Assembly: GCF_021310995.1 (NCBI RefSeq)
Contig: NZ_CP054151.1
Span: 537,501 to 601,500 of the forward strand
Reading direction: 5' to 3'
Origin: Agrobacterium vaccinii
GTDB taxonomy: Bacteria; Pseudomonadota; Alphaproteobacteria; Rhizobiales; Rhizobiaceae
DNA: 64,000 nucleotides
The position numbers and the translations under genes were made by a program. Of the stretch, positions 11,028 to 19,526 are shown piece after piece. Numbering within the stretch: position 1 is the first letter of the stretch; each line of letters begins with the position of its first letter. The notes under the pieces are model-generated. The model made no database searches and was not told the origin of the DNA. It was given only the letters and a program-made list of their open reading frames with translations.

Positions 11028-12575
11028 TCAGACGGGAACGCCGTCATCCAGCTTTTGCAGGAACGCGCGCGCACTATCGAGGTAGGTCTTCTGCTGCTCC
11101 TCGCTCATTCTGCGCCATGTCGCGTAAGGCTGGGCGAGCCTGCGGTTGGCAGACAGTTTCTCGGCGTTTCGCGCCAGAAAATCCCAGTAGAGAGCATTGA
11201 ACGGACATGCGCCGTCGCCTGTTTTTTTGCGCACATCGTAGCGACAGTTTTCGCAGTAATCCGACATGCGGGAAATATAGGCGCCGCTTGCTGCATAGGG
11301 CTTTGAGCCCAAAAGCCCACCATCGGCAAACTGGCTCATGCCGATGACATTCGGAAGCTCCACCCACTCATAGGCATCGGCATAGACTTCCAGATACCAT
11401 TCATGAAGCGCATGGGGATCGAGCCCTGCCAGCATGGCGAAATTGCCTGTGATCATCAGGCGCTGAATGTGGTGGGCGTAGGCATTCTCGATAGTCTCGC
11501 CGATAACCGTGGACAGACATGCCATCTGAGTCTCCGCCGTCCAGAAGAAATCCGGCAGTGGACGTGAGGCGTCGAAGAAATTGCGCTGTGCGTATTCCGG
11601 CATGAAGAGCCAATAGATGCCCCGCATATATTCCCGCCAGCCAATGATCTGGCGGATGAAGCCCTCAACGGCATTGATCGGCGCTTTGCCTTCGAGATAC
11701 GCCCGCTCAGCCGCCTGACAGACGGAGAGGGCATCGAGAAAGCCGATATTGATATAGAACGACAGCAGCGAGTGATTGACGAAGGGATCGCTCGAAATCA
11801 TAGCATCCTGGGTCTCGCCGAATTTGGGCAGGAAGTCTTCGATGAAGACATCCGCTGCCCGTTCTGCATCCTTTCGCGTGACGGCAAAGGCAAAGCCCTC
11901 TGCGGACCCCATGTGATCGCCAAACCTGAGATCAACGAGTTTCATCACTTCCCGTGTCGTCTCGTCGGGTACGAAGCGTGAGTGGCGAGGGCGAAACAGG
12001 TCCGGCTTGGCGGGTGACCGGTTCTCGCTGTCGAAGTTCCAGCGCCCTCCTGCCGGTGCATCACCTTCCATCAACAGCCCGGTCTTGCGGCGCATGTCGC
12101 GGTAAAAGAACTCCATCGTCAACTGACGGCGTCCCTGAGCCCAGGTCTTGAATTCGTCGTGTGAGCAAAGGTAGCGCCCATCGGGTCGGATATCGACTGG
12201 CAGGCCGATATCTGCCTGCCACCCGCGCATCTGTTCCAGAACACGCCATTCGCCGGGTTCGGTAACGACGATCGCTTCAGGCCGTAAATCATCAACGGCT
12301 CGCTTCAGTTCAGACGTGAACGAACCAGTATTGTCGGCATCATCGAGTTTTATGTAGCGGACCTTGTACCCTTCAGCGGATAGTTCATCGGCAAAATGGC
12401 GCATGGCCGACAGAATGAAGATGATCTTCTTGCGGTGGTGCCGGACATAGGAGGTTTCTTCCGCGACCTCGCATAGAAGAACAACGTCATGCTTACGATC
12501 TATGCCGTTAAGGCTCGATATGTTTATCGAGAGTTGGTCACCCAGTATAAAGACGAGGTTCCGGCAGCGCGCCAT
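11028..12575 (-). CDS. phrB: Iron-sulfur bacterial cryptochrome/(6-4) photolyase
   Basis: A 515-residue protein of the FeS-BCP class, which repairs (6-4) UV photoproducts using FAD, a lumazine-type antenna and a [4Fe-4S] cluster. It closely follows Agrobacterium PhrB as I remember it: N-terminal LVFILGDQLS, the FAD-domain stretch IIGWREYMRGIYW and NAYAHHIQRLMITGNFA. The four cluster cysteines are present as C353 (MACLS), C441 and C444 (YCENC) and C457 (GACPFN). It lies upstream of kdp in the same direction and divergent from the ABC operon, with its own promoter presumably in 12576-12725. Confidence 0.95.
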   Translation of the reverse strand: MARCRNLVFILGDQLSINISSLNGIDRKHDVVLLCEVAEETSYVRHHRKKIIFILSAMRHFADELSAEGYKVRYIKLDDADNTGSFTSELKRAVDDLRPEAIVVTEPGEWRVLEQMRGWQADIGLPVDIRPDGRYLCSHDEFKTWAQGRRQLTMEFFYRDMRRKTGLLMEGDAPAGGRWNFDSENRSPAKPDLFRPRHSRFVPDETTREVMKLVDLRFGDHMGSAEGFAFAVTRKDAERAADVFIEDFLPKFGETQDAMISSDPFVNHSLLSFYINIGFLDALSVCQAAERAYLEGKAPINAVEGFIRQIIGWREYMRGIYWLFMPEYAQRNFFDASRPLPDFFWTAETQMACLSTVIGETIENAYAHHIQRLMITGNFAMLAGLDPHALHEWYLEVYADAYEWVELPNVIGMSQFADGGLLGSKPYAASGAYISRMSDYCENCRYDVRKKTGDGACPFNALYWDFLARNAEKLSANRRLAQPYATWRRMSEEQQKTYLDSARAFLQKLDDGVPV

Positions 12576-12883
12576 GGCAGAAGCATCCTTATGTTACCGA
12601 CATATAACGAGGGAGGCACGCTGGTGGATGAGGCAGAGGGCAAATATATCCGGCTCGCATAACCGGTTTTTCACAGCCATATTTCCTGCGACAACACATA
12701 CGAAAACAACCGCGTTAACCCACGCTTGACAAGTATGAACTAACTGGTACAAACATTGTGTTGCCGATGAATGGATGCGCGGGAGGCGCTGATATCGGCA
12801 CGTTAAAAATCCGGTAGCTTTAGACGCTAGTGGCAAGAATAGTGAGCAGGGCAATTCGCGCTTTGCTGGAGAGGGGAGGATCG
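12576..12883. promoter_or_regulatory. Divergent intergenic region, phrB / ABC transporter
   Basis: This 308-base gap holds the phrB promoter on one strand and the ABC operon promoter on the other. For the rightward operon a TTGACA box lies at 12726-12731, and TACAAA at 12748-12753 is a plausible -10 after a 16-base spacer. The likely TetR operator sits in that spacer (separate entry). No RNA gene or credible small coding frame was seen. Confidence 0.6.
12734..12753 (+). promoter_or_regulatory. Probable TetR operator in the ABC operon promoter
   Basis: The 20 bases from 12734 match 16 of 20 positions with 17549-17568 in the quiC/tetR promoter, sharing the core AACTAAYTRGTACA. The site sits between a TTGACA -35 and a TACAAA -10, the usual place for repression by a TetR protein. 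Two copies in front of functionally linked operons support a regulatory role. That the TetR gene at 16823-17518 binds it is inference. Confidence 0.65.
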
Positions 12884-13552
12884 ATGTCATACACGCTGGA
12901 TTTCTCGGCAGTTCTCGACCGTCTGCCTGAACTGTTGCTTGCCTGCCTCGCGACGATTGGCCTTGCTCTCGCAGGCATGTTTCTCGCCACCATTATCGGC
13001 GTTCTCGGTGTCACCGCCCGCAGCTCTTCGTTCAAGCCGCTGCGCGCGCTGGTCATCGCCTTTGTCGAAGTCATCCGCAACACGCCGTTTCTGGTCCAGA
13101 TTTTCTTCATCTTCTTTGCCCTTCCGCAAATGGGTCTGCGGCTCAACCCAACGACGACAGCCATCGTAGCGCTCGCATTGAACGGCGGCGCCTACGCGAT
13201 CGAAATCATTCGCGGCGGCGTGGATGCTGTTCCCAAGGGACAGGTGGAAGCGGGGCTAGCGCTCGGTCTGCGTCGCTCCCAGATTTTCCGTCACATCATT
13301 TTGAAACCGGCCCTGCGCGCCGTCTATCCGTCGCTCACCAGCCAGTTCATCATGCTGACGCTGACGACATCCGTCTGCACATCCATTGCGGCCTATGAGC
13401 TGACATCGGTTGCGCAACGGATCGAGGCAGAAACGTTCCGCTCTTTCGAGGTCTATTTCTCCATCACACTTCTCTACCTCGTCATTTCCTCGCTCATGAT
13501 GGCCGTTTTCGCTTTGATTTCGCGCCTGTCATTCAGCTACCCGGTCAAGTGA
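12884..13552 (+). CDS. Polar amino acid-type ABC transporter permease 1
   Basis: A 222-residue inner-membrane permease of the HisM/GlnP class with about five hydrophobic segments. The EAA loop that docks the ATPase reads GGVDAVPKGQVEAGLALGL. I chose the ATG at 12884 because GAGGGGAGGA lies just before it; the frame is open further upstream without a ribosome site. It is the first gene of a four-gene transporter operon followed by a shikimate dehydrogenase gene. The family usually imports amino acids, but context suggests quinate, shikimate or a related ring acid. Confidence 0.9.
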   Translation: MSYTLDFSAVLDRLPELLLACLATIGLALAGMFLATIIGVLGVTARSSSFKPLRALVIAFVEVIRNTPFLVQIFFIFFALPQMGLRLNPTTTAIVALALNGGAYAIEIIRGGVDAVPKGQVEAGLALGLRRSQIFRHIILKPALRAVYPSLTSQFIMLTLTTSVCTSIAAYELTSVAQRIEAETFRSFEVYFSITLLYLVISSLMMAVFALISRLSFSYPVK

Positions 13553-13562
13553 GGCAAAAACA

Positions 13563-14213
13563 ATGGCACCTATCGGCACCAACGAATTGTTTTTTCTAAT
13601 GCAGGGTCTCAAGTGGACGCTGGCATTGACACTGATCGGCTTTATCGGCGGCGGCGTGTTCGGCCTCTGCGTAGCGCTCGCCAGAACAGCTGAAAACAAG
13701 ATCGGCCAGCGCGTGACAGCCGGTTACATCGCCGTGTTTCAGGGCACGCCGCTGTTGATGCAGCTTTTCGTCGTTTATTATGGCGTTGCGCTTGTGGGTC
13801 TGGATATCGACGCATGGCTTGCCGTGGCCGTGGCCTTTACGCTGCATGCCAGCGCCTTTCTCGGTGAAATCTGGCGCGGCGGCATTCAGGCCGTTCCCAA
13901 GGGACAGACGGAAGCCGCAAAAGCGCTTGGTCTGCACTATGTCTCGCGCATGAAAGATGTCGTACTGCCGCAGGCGCTGAAGATTTCCCTGCCCGCGACC
14001 ATCGGTTTTCTCGTGCAGCTCATCAAGGGCACATCGCTTGCCGCCATCGTCGGCTTCGTGGAGCTATCACGCGCCGGGCAGATCGTTTCCAACCAGACAT
14101 TCAAGCCGCTGACCGTTTTTGCCATCGTCGGTTTGATCTATTTTCTCATTTGCTGGCCGCTCTCCCTTTGGGGCGCCGGTGTCGAAAAGCGGCTTCAGAC
14201 CGCCTCACGCTAA
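13563..14213 (+). CDS. Polar amino acid-type ABC transporter permease 2
   Basis: A 216-residue second permease, 10 bases after the first. The EAA loop is GGIQAVPKGQTEAAKALGL. With permease 1 it should form the heterodimeric membrane channel of the importer. Hydrophobic segments fill most of the protein and the length is usual for the family. Confidence 0.92.
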   Translation: MAPIGTNELFFLMQGLKWTLALTLIGFIGGGVFGLCVALARTAENKIGQRVTAGYIAVFQGTPLLMQLFVVYYGVALVGLDIDAWLAVAVAFTLHASAFLGEIWRGGIQAVPKGQTEAAKALGLHYVSRMKDVVLPQALKISLPATIGFLVQLIKGTSLAAIVGFVELSRAGQIVSNQTFKPLTVFAIVGLIYFLICWPLSLWGAGVEKRLQTASR

Positions 14214-14246
14214 CCATGCCATCAGCTTTGTAAGGAGGAGCAAAAG

Positions 14247-15086
14247 ATGAAACTCAACAGCTTGAAAATGAACCGCCGTGTGTTGCTTGCGTTTGCAGCA
14301 GCAACCGTCGCCCTGCCGTTCGCAGCACCGGTCAGCGCCGTTGCCGGAACGCTCGAAGAAGCGAAAGCCAAGGGCAAAGTCGTAATCGGTATTCAGGGCG
14401 ACAACTCGCCTTGGGGCTTCGTGAACTCCAGCGGCGTTCAGGACGGTCTCGACGCCGATATCGGCAAGGCCTTCGCGGATTATCTCGGCGTCAAGGTCGA
14501 GTTCGTACCGCTCGCCGTTGCCAACCGCATCCCGGCCCTGATGACGGGCAAAGTCGACGTCCTCTTCGCCACCATGGGTATGACGGCAGAGCGCGCAAAG
14601 ACGATCCAGTATTCCCAGCCATACGCCGGTAACGTGCTGTCCGTCTACGGACCGAAGGATAAGAAGATTGCCGGTTACGACGACCTGACGGGCGTATCTG
14701 TCGGCGTTCCAAAGTCCAGCGCCATGGACACATCCATCACCGCAGGTGCTGGCACCAAGGCCAACATCCTGCGCTTCGATGACGATGCCGCCAATATTCA
14801 GGCTCTGATTTCTGGACAGGTGGAAGTCGTCGGTGGCAACCAGTTTTACGGCGACCGCCTGAATGCCGCAGCCGCTGGCAAGTACGAACCCAAGTTCGAC
14901 CTGACCACGCTGTACAACGGTGCAGGCACGCGCCCGGGTGAAAAGGACTGGAACGAATCCATCAACGCATTCCTGGTCAAGATCAAGGGCGATGGCGAAC
15001 TTGCGAAAATCTACACCAAGTGGATGAAGCGCGAAGTTCCAGCCTTCCCGGAATCCCTGCCTGAGATTCCGTTCACCGTAAAGTAA
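14247..15086 (+). CDS. ABC transporter periplasmic solute-binding protein
   Basis: A 279-residue family 3 (SBP_bac_3) binding protein. An N-terminal signal peptide (about 1-32) ends near VSAVAG. Typical segments follow: [31 protein letters not shown] and [26 protein letters not shown] precedes the ATG. It should capture the substrate in the periplasm for the two permeases. The ligand cannot be read from sequence; the co-located dehydrogenase and matching operator suggest a shikimate-type compound rather than an amino acid. Confidence 0.92.
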   Translation: MKLNSLKMNRRVLLAFAAATVALPFAAPVSAVAGTLEEAKAKGKVVIGIQGDNSPWGFVNSSGVQDGLDADIGKAFADYLGVKVEFVPLAVANRIPALMTGKVDVLFATMGMTAERAKTIQYSQPYAGNVLSVYGPKDKKIAGYDDLTGVSVGVPKSSAMDTSITAGAGTKANILRFDDDAANIQALISGQVEVVGGNQFYGDRLNAAAAGKYEPKFDLTTLYNGAGTRPGEKDWNESINAFLVKIKGDGELAKIYTKWMKREVPAFPESLPEIPFTVK

Positions 15087-15099
15087 TCCGGAGGCTCCC

Positions 15100-15861
15100 A
15101 TGCTACAGACCGCCGACACTCAGGTTCCGCTGATCGCTCTTGAAGCGGTGGAAAAGTGGTATGGAGCCTTTCACGCACTCAAAAACATCAATCTGACGGT
15201 TCGCAAGGGTGAGAAGATCGTCCTTTGCGGGCCGTCCGGTTCCGGCAAATCAACGCTGATACGTTGCATCAATCATCTGGAGGAAATCCAGACTGGCACG
15301 ATCACCGTCGAAGGTACCAAACTGACATCCTCGACAAGCGCCATCGACACCGTCAGACGCGAAGTTGGCATGGTGTTTCAGAATTTCAACCTGTTTCCGC
15401 ACAAGACGATCCTTGAGAACTGCACCCTTGCGCCTATGCGGGTAAAAGGTCTTTCCAAGGCCGAGGCCGAAAAGACAGCCCGGAAATATCTGGAGCGCGT
15501 GCGCATTCTGGATCAGGCCGACAAATACCCCGCCCAGCTTTCAGGTGGTCAGCAGCAGCGCGCAGCCATTGCCCGCGCGCTGTGCATGGAGCCGAAGGCC
15601 ATGCTTTTCGATGAACCGACATCCGCGCTCGACCCGGAAATGGTCAAGGAAGTGCTCGATACCATGATCGGCCTTGCCCGCGATGGCATGACAATGATTT
15701 GCGTGACGCACGAGATGGGATTTGCTCGTCAGGTCGCCGACCGCGTGGTGTTCATGGCATCCGGCGAAATCATCGAAGAAGCTCCACCGGAGGAGTTTTT
15801 CCGCAATCCCCGACATCAGCGAACACGCACGTTCCTCGGCGAAATTCTCGCCCATCACTGA
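15100..15861 (+). CDS. ABC transporter ATP-binding protein
   Basis: A 253-residue ATPase of the GlnQ/HisP class. Walker A is GPSGSGKST, the Q-loop lies in [10 protein letters not shown], the signature is LSGGQQQR, Walker B is [14 protein letters not shown], and the switch His is in VTHEMGFAR. It powers the importer encoded just upstream, 13 bases after the binding-protein gene. Confidence 0.96.
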   Translation: MLQTADTQVPLIALEAVEKWYGAFHALKNINLTVRKGEKIVLCGPSGSGKSTLIRCINHLEEIQTGTITVEGTKLTSSTSAIDTVRREVGMVFQNFNLFPHKTILENCTLAPMRVKGLSKAEAEKTARKYLERVRILDQADKYPAQLSGGQQQRAAIARALCMEPKAMLFDEPTSALDPEMVKEVLDTMIGLARDGMTMICVTHEMGFARQVADRVVFMASGEIIEEAPPEEFFRNPRHQRTRTFLGEILAHH

Positions 15862-15907
15862 CCCGCGTGCTGGTCTCTCTTGCCCTCTCCCGATGAGAAT
15901 GCCTGCT

Positions 15908-16777
15908 ATGACAGAGAAAACATCCCTGAAAGTCGGCCTGATCGGTGCCGATATCCAGCTTTCCAAAACGCCAGCCATGCATATGCGCGAAGGCGCTGCG
16001 CACGGCATCGCCTATGATTACGAGCTGATCGATATCAACACACGGCATGTGCCCGAAAGCGCTTTGCCGGACCTTCTCGATGAAGCCGAATCCAGAGGAT
16101 TTGCAGGCGTCAACATCACGCATCCGTTCAAGCAGCGGGTCATCGGGCTTCTTCATGACCTGTCGGAAGACGCCCGTATGCTGGGTGCCGTCAACACGGT
16201 GGTGTTTCGCGATGGAAAGCGGACGGGCCACAACACGGACTGGTACGGCTTTTATGAAAGCTTCAAGCGCGGACTGCCGGATGCAAAACGTGACCGCGTT
16301 TTGCTGATCGGTGCGGGTGGCGCAGGTGTGGCGGTTGCCCATGCGGCCTTGAAGCTGGAGATTGGCCACCTCGACATTCTCGATCAGGATATCAGCCGGG
16401 CGAGACAGCTTGCGGACCAGTTGAATGCCCGGTTTGGCACGCCACGTGCGTTTGCGGTCGAGAGCGCGGAAAGCTCCCTCCCCCACGCTGACGGTTTGAT
16501 CCATGCGACACCGACAGGCATGCCAGCGCATCCCGGCATACCGGTTCCCGCTTCATTGATAGAAGCGCGTCATTGGGTGGCCGATATCGTCTATATGCCG
16601 TTGGTGACGGAGTTGCTGGCGCAAGCCACGCGAAAAGGCTGCAAGGTTCTACCCGGCGGCGGCATGGCCGTGTTTCAGGCCGTGGATGCCTTCCGGCTTT
16701 TTTCGGGAAAAGAGCCCGATCCCGAACGCATGAGCGCGCATTTCAACGAATTGTGCATGAACGAGGCTGCGGCATGA
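15908..16777 (+). CDS. aroE: NAD-type shikimate/quinate dehydrogenase
   Basis: A 289-residue AroE/QuiB/YdiB-family enzyme interconverting shikimate and 3-dehydroshikimate (or quinate and 3-dehydroquinate). Catalytic K75 lies in NITHPFK, N96 in GAVNT and D111 in HNTDW; GAGGAG (135-140) is the dinucleotide loop. The strand after it ends LDILDQD, an acidic residue where biosynthetic NADP enzymes have basic ones, favouring NAD and a catabolic role. I chose the ATG at 15908 because the fold begins LKVGLIGADI; in-frame ATGs at 15893 and 15899 are possible. It follows the ABC operon by 46 bases. Confidence 0.88.
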   Translation: MTEKTSLKVGLIGADIQLSKTPAMHMREGAAHGIAYDYELIDINTRHVPESALPDLLDEAESRGFAGVNITHPFKQRVIGLLHDLSEDARMLGAVNTVVFRDGKRTGHNTDWYGFYESFKRGLPDAKRDRVLLIGAGGAGVAVAHAALKLEIGHLDILDQDISRARQLADQLNARFGTPRAFAVESAESSLPHADGLIHATPTGMPAHPGIPVPASLIEARHWVADIVYMPLVTELLAQATRKGCKVLPGGGMAVFQAVDAFRLFSGKEPDPERMSAHFNELCMNEAAA

Positions 16778-16822
16778 ACTCGGCTTGCAGCGCCTACGAA
16801 AGCGGCTCTTCGGCGCGCTGCG

Positions 16823-17518
16823 TCACAACCCGGTTTGTTCGGTAGCGCCGATATGATCGACCCGAAGCACATAGCGCAGCACCATCTCAGCGACATGCTT
16901 CGAGAGAGCTTCCTGACCGTTGTCGGTAAACAGGCTGTCCCCGAAAATGAAAGAAAACGTGGCTGCGTTCGAAACGTTGAAGAACGACAGCGCGCTGATC
17001 TGCCAATGCAGCTCGAGCGCTTCAACGCCCTCACGAAAAATGCCCTGACTTTGGCCGCGCGCCAGCACGTTTTCAAGCGCGCCGATCGCCGGACGGTTGA
17101 GCTGGCGGATGGTTTCGGATGCCTGCATGTGTCGCCCATGGTGGACATTCTCGATCATGACCATGCGAATGAAAGCCGGATTCCGGCGGTGGTGATCGAA
17201 GGTGAAACGACAGAGCTTTTCCAACGCCGCGCGCGGCTCCATGCCATCGAGCTCGAGGTCGCTTTCTCCACCACGCACCTTGGCATAGGCCTCTTCAAGC
17301 GCTTGCTGGTAGAGCCCCTCCTTGTCGCCGTAATAATAGTAAATCATGCGCTTGGACGTACGTGTGCGGGCGGCAATCTCGTCGATCCGCGCACCGGACA
17401 GGCCGTTTTGCGAAAACTCGTCCATGGCGACCGACAGAATATCACGTCGCACCCCTTCGGGGTCGCGTTTGGACTGCCGCACAGTGCTGGTCTTGCTCGA
17501 AGTTTCGGCTTTGGTCAT
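16823..17518 (-). CDS. TetR-family regulator of the shikimate/quinate genes
   Basis: A 231-residue TetR regulator. The N-terminal helix-turn-helix reads RIDEIAARTRTSKRMIYYYY (about residues 44-63); the rest is an alpha-helical ligand domain of TetR_C type. It is divergent from the quiC-type gene with 70 bases between starts, and that gap holds a palindrome. A matching sequence lies in the promoter of the ABC/aroE operon, so it probably represses both until a pathway compound binds. The ligand is unknown. Confidence 0.88.
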   Translation of the reverse strand: MTKAETSSKTSTVRQSKRDPEGVRRDILSVAMDEFSQNGLSGARIDEIAARTRTSKRMIYYYYGDKEGLYQQALEEAYAKVRGGESDLELDGMEPRAALEKLCRFTFDHHRRNPAFIRMVMIENVHHGRHMQASETIRQLNRPAIGALENVLARGQSQGIFREGVEALELHWQISALSFFNVSNAATFSFIFGDSLFTDNGQEALSKHVAEMVLRYVLRVDHIGATEQTGL

Positions 17519-17547
17519 CGTCCACCCATTGCCGGTCGCCCGGCTTA

Positions 17548-17569
17548 TTATTAACTAATTAGTACATAA
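17548..17569. promoter_or_regulatory. Palindromic TetR operator between tetR and quiC
   Basis: The perfect 10-base palindrome ACTAATTAGT (17554-17563) is flanked by TTAT (17548-17551) and ATAA (17566-17569), giving an imperfect 22-base dyad. CATAAT at 17565-17570 could be the quiC -10, so the dyad overlaps the promoter. The central sequence recurs at 12734-12753. Confidence 0.72.
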
Positions 17570-17588
17570 TCTCGGAAAGGAAGGCAAT

Positions 17589-19523
17589 ATGGTCATCTCT
17601 GGCACGACACAGCAAAAGCTGCCGATGCGGACATCCATCGCAACCGTTTCCATCAGCGGAGAATTTCCCGAAAAGCTCGCCGCTATTGCCAAGGCCGGGT
17701 TCTCCGGTGTGGAAATTTTCGAGAACGACTTCCTGACCTACGATGCCTCTCCCCGTGAGGTCCGCGCCATGGTGCGCGACCATGGGCTCGAAATCACGCT
17801 GTTCCAGCCGTTCCGCGACTTCGAGGGCATGCCGGATCATCACCGGCAGCGTGCTTTCGAGCGCGCTGAACGCAAGTTCGACATCATGGGCGAGCTTGGC
17901 ACCGATCTTATGTTGATTTGCTCCAACGTGTCTCCGATTTCCCTCGGCGGCATCGATCGCGCCGCCAATGATTTCAACGAGCTGGGCGAGCGGGCCGCAA
18001 AACATGGCCTGCGCGTCGGCTATGAGGCGCTGGCATGGGGCCGCCACATCAGCGACCACCGCGATGCCTGGGAAGTCGTGCGCCGCGCCGACCACAACAA
18101 TGTCGGCATCATTCTCGACAGTTTTCATACGCTGTCGCGCAAGATCGACCCCAACTCCATCCGCTCCATTCCTGGCGACAAGATTTTCATCGTCCAGCTT
18201 GCGGACGCACCGCTGTTCGACATGGACCTGCTCTACTGGAGCCGACACTTCCGCAACATGCCCGGCGAAGGCGATCTGCCGGTCGTGGATTTCATGCGCG
18301 CCGTGGCAGCAACTGGCTATTCCGGTCCCTTGTCCCTTGAGATTTTCAACGACCAGTTCCGCGGCGGTTCTGCGCGTCTGCTGGCCGAAGATGGCCACCG
18401 CTCGCTGGTCAACCTGATGGATAAGGTTCACAGGCTGGAGCCGGACATCAACATCGGCGTGACCGACATGCCAAGCCCGGTCGAAACGACCGGCGTCGAA
18501 TTCGTAGAGTTTACCACCGGGCAAAACGAAAAAGCCGATCTGGAACGGCTGCTCTTGACGCTCGGCTTTGCCAAATCCGCACGCCACTGCAATCGCGAAG
18601 TCGACCTTTACACGCAAGGTGACATCCGCATCGTCATCAACACGGACAGTACAGGTGATAGTTTTGCAGGCGCGTCCTATTCCGTGCATGGGACCAACGC
18701 CTACGCCTTTGGCCTCAAGGTGGAAAACGCGGCGGCGGCACTCGAGCGCGCGGCAGCGCTGGGTGCACCGACATTCTTTGAACCCCGCAAGAGCGGAGAG
18801 GCATCCATTCCGGCCATTCAGGGCGTGGGTAATGGCGTCATCTATTTCCTTGATGGCTCCCCTGCCCTCTCATCGATCTGGGACCAGGAATTTCTCCCAC
18901 TCGAACCTGAGACCGAGGGCAGTGCCGGATTGACCCGCATCGACCATCTCGCCCAGACGACTCGCTACGACGAAATGTTGACGTGGCTTTTGTTCTACAC
19001 GTCGATCTTTTCCATGCGCCGCACACCCATGGTCGATGTCGTGGAGCCGGGCGGACTTGTGCGCAGTCAGGCAATCGAGAGCCTGCCAAAACCGGATTTT
19101 CGTCTAACGATGAACGGGGCGGACAATCGCAAGACATTCGCAGGAAAGTTTCTGGCAGAAGGCTTCGGCACCAGCATCCAGCACATCGCCTTTTCCACGG
19201 ACGACATCTTCGCAACCGCACGCGAACTCCAGGCGCGCGGCTTTCACGCGCTGCCCATCTCCCGCAACTATTATGACGATCTCGAAGCGCGGTTCGGTCT
19301 GGAACCGGAATTGTCGGATGCGCTGCGCGGCTCCAGTATTCTCTATGACCGCGATGACAATGGTGAATATTTCCAGATCTACAGCCAGACCTTCGGAGAA
19401 GGGTTCTTCTTCGAAATCGTGGAGCGGCGTGGTCAATACACCGGATATGGAGCGATGAATGCCCCGTTCCGCATCGGCGCGCAGCGTCGTTTGCTGCGCC
19501 CGGAAGGCATGCCACGCGATTAG
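17589..19523 (+). CDS. quiC: 3-dehydroshikimate dehydratase (QuiC type), isomerase-HPPD-like fusion
   Basis: A 644-residue fusion. Residues about 12-275 are a TIM barrel of the sugar phosphate isomerase/AP endonuclease 2 family, with likely metal ligands in YEALAWG (Glu), IILDSFH (Asp), FIVQLAD (Gln) and LSLEIFND (Glu). Residues about 295-635 are a two-module vicinal oxygen chelate region like 4-hydroxyphenylpyruvate dioxygenase. This architecture is that of bacterial QuiC1, which turns 3-dehydroshikimate into protocatechuate. GGAAGG precedes the ATG. It is divergent from tetR. Its stop is three bases from that of the convergent next gene. Confidence 0.88.
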   Translation: MVISGTTQQKLPMRTSIATVSISGEFPEKLAAIAKAGFSGVEIFENDFLTYDASPREVRAMVRDHGLEITLFQPFRDFEGMPDHHRQRAFERAERKFDIMGELGTDLMLICSNVSPISLGGIDRAANDFNELGERAAKHGLRVGYEALAWGRHISDHRDAWEVVRRADHNNVGIILDSFHTLSRKIDPNSIRSIPGDKIFIVQLADAPLFDMDLLYWSRHFRNMPGEGDLPVVDFMRAVAATGYSGPLSLEIFNDQFRGGSARLLAEDGHRSLVNLMDKVHRLEPDINIGVTDMPSPVETTGVEFVEFTTGQNEKADLERLLLTLGFAKSARHCNREVDLYTQGDIRIVINTDSTGDSFAGASYSVHGTNAYAFGLKVENAAAALERAAALGAPTFFEPRKSGEASIPAIQGVGNGVIYFLDGSPALSSIWDQEFLPLEPETEGSAGLTRIDHLAQTTRYDEMLTWLLFYTSIFSMRRTPMVDVVEPGGLVRSQAIESLPKPDFRLTMNGADNRKTFAGKFLAEGFGTSIQHIAFSTDDIFATARELQARGFHALPISRNYYDDLEARFGLEPELSDALRGSSILYDRDDNGEYFQIYSQTFGEGFFFEIVERRGQYTGYGAMNAPFRIGAQRRLLRPEGMPRD

Positions 19524-19526
19524 GTC

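Noticed and set aside
12720..12760. RirA-type box near the ABC operon promoter
   Set aside because: The TGA triplets here are not followed by TCA at the right spacing; the sequence fits the TetR-type motif instead.
17559..18689. Minus-strand frame of 376 codons opposite quiC
   Set aside because: No recognisable domain and fully covered by the quiC-type gene with clear motifs.
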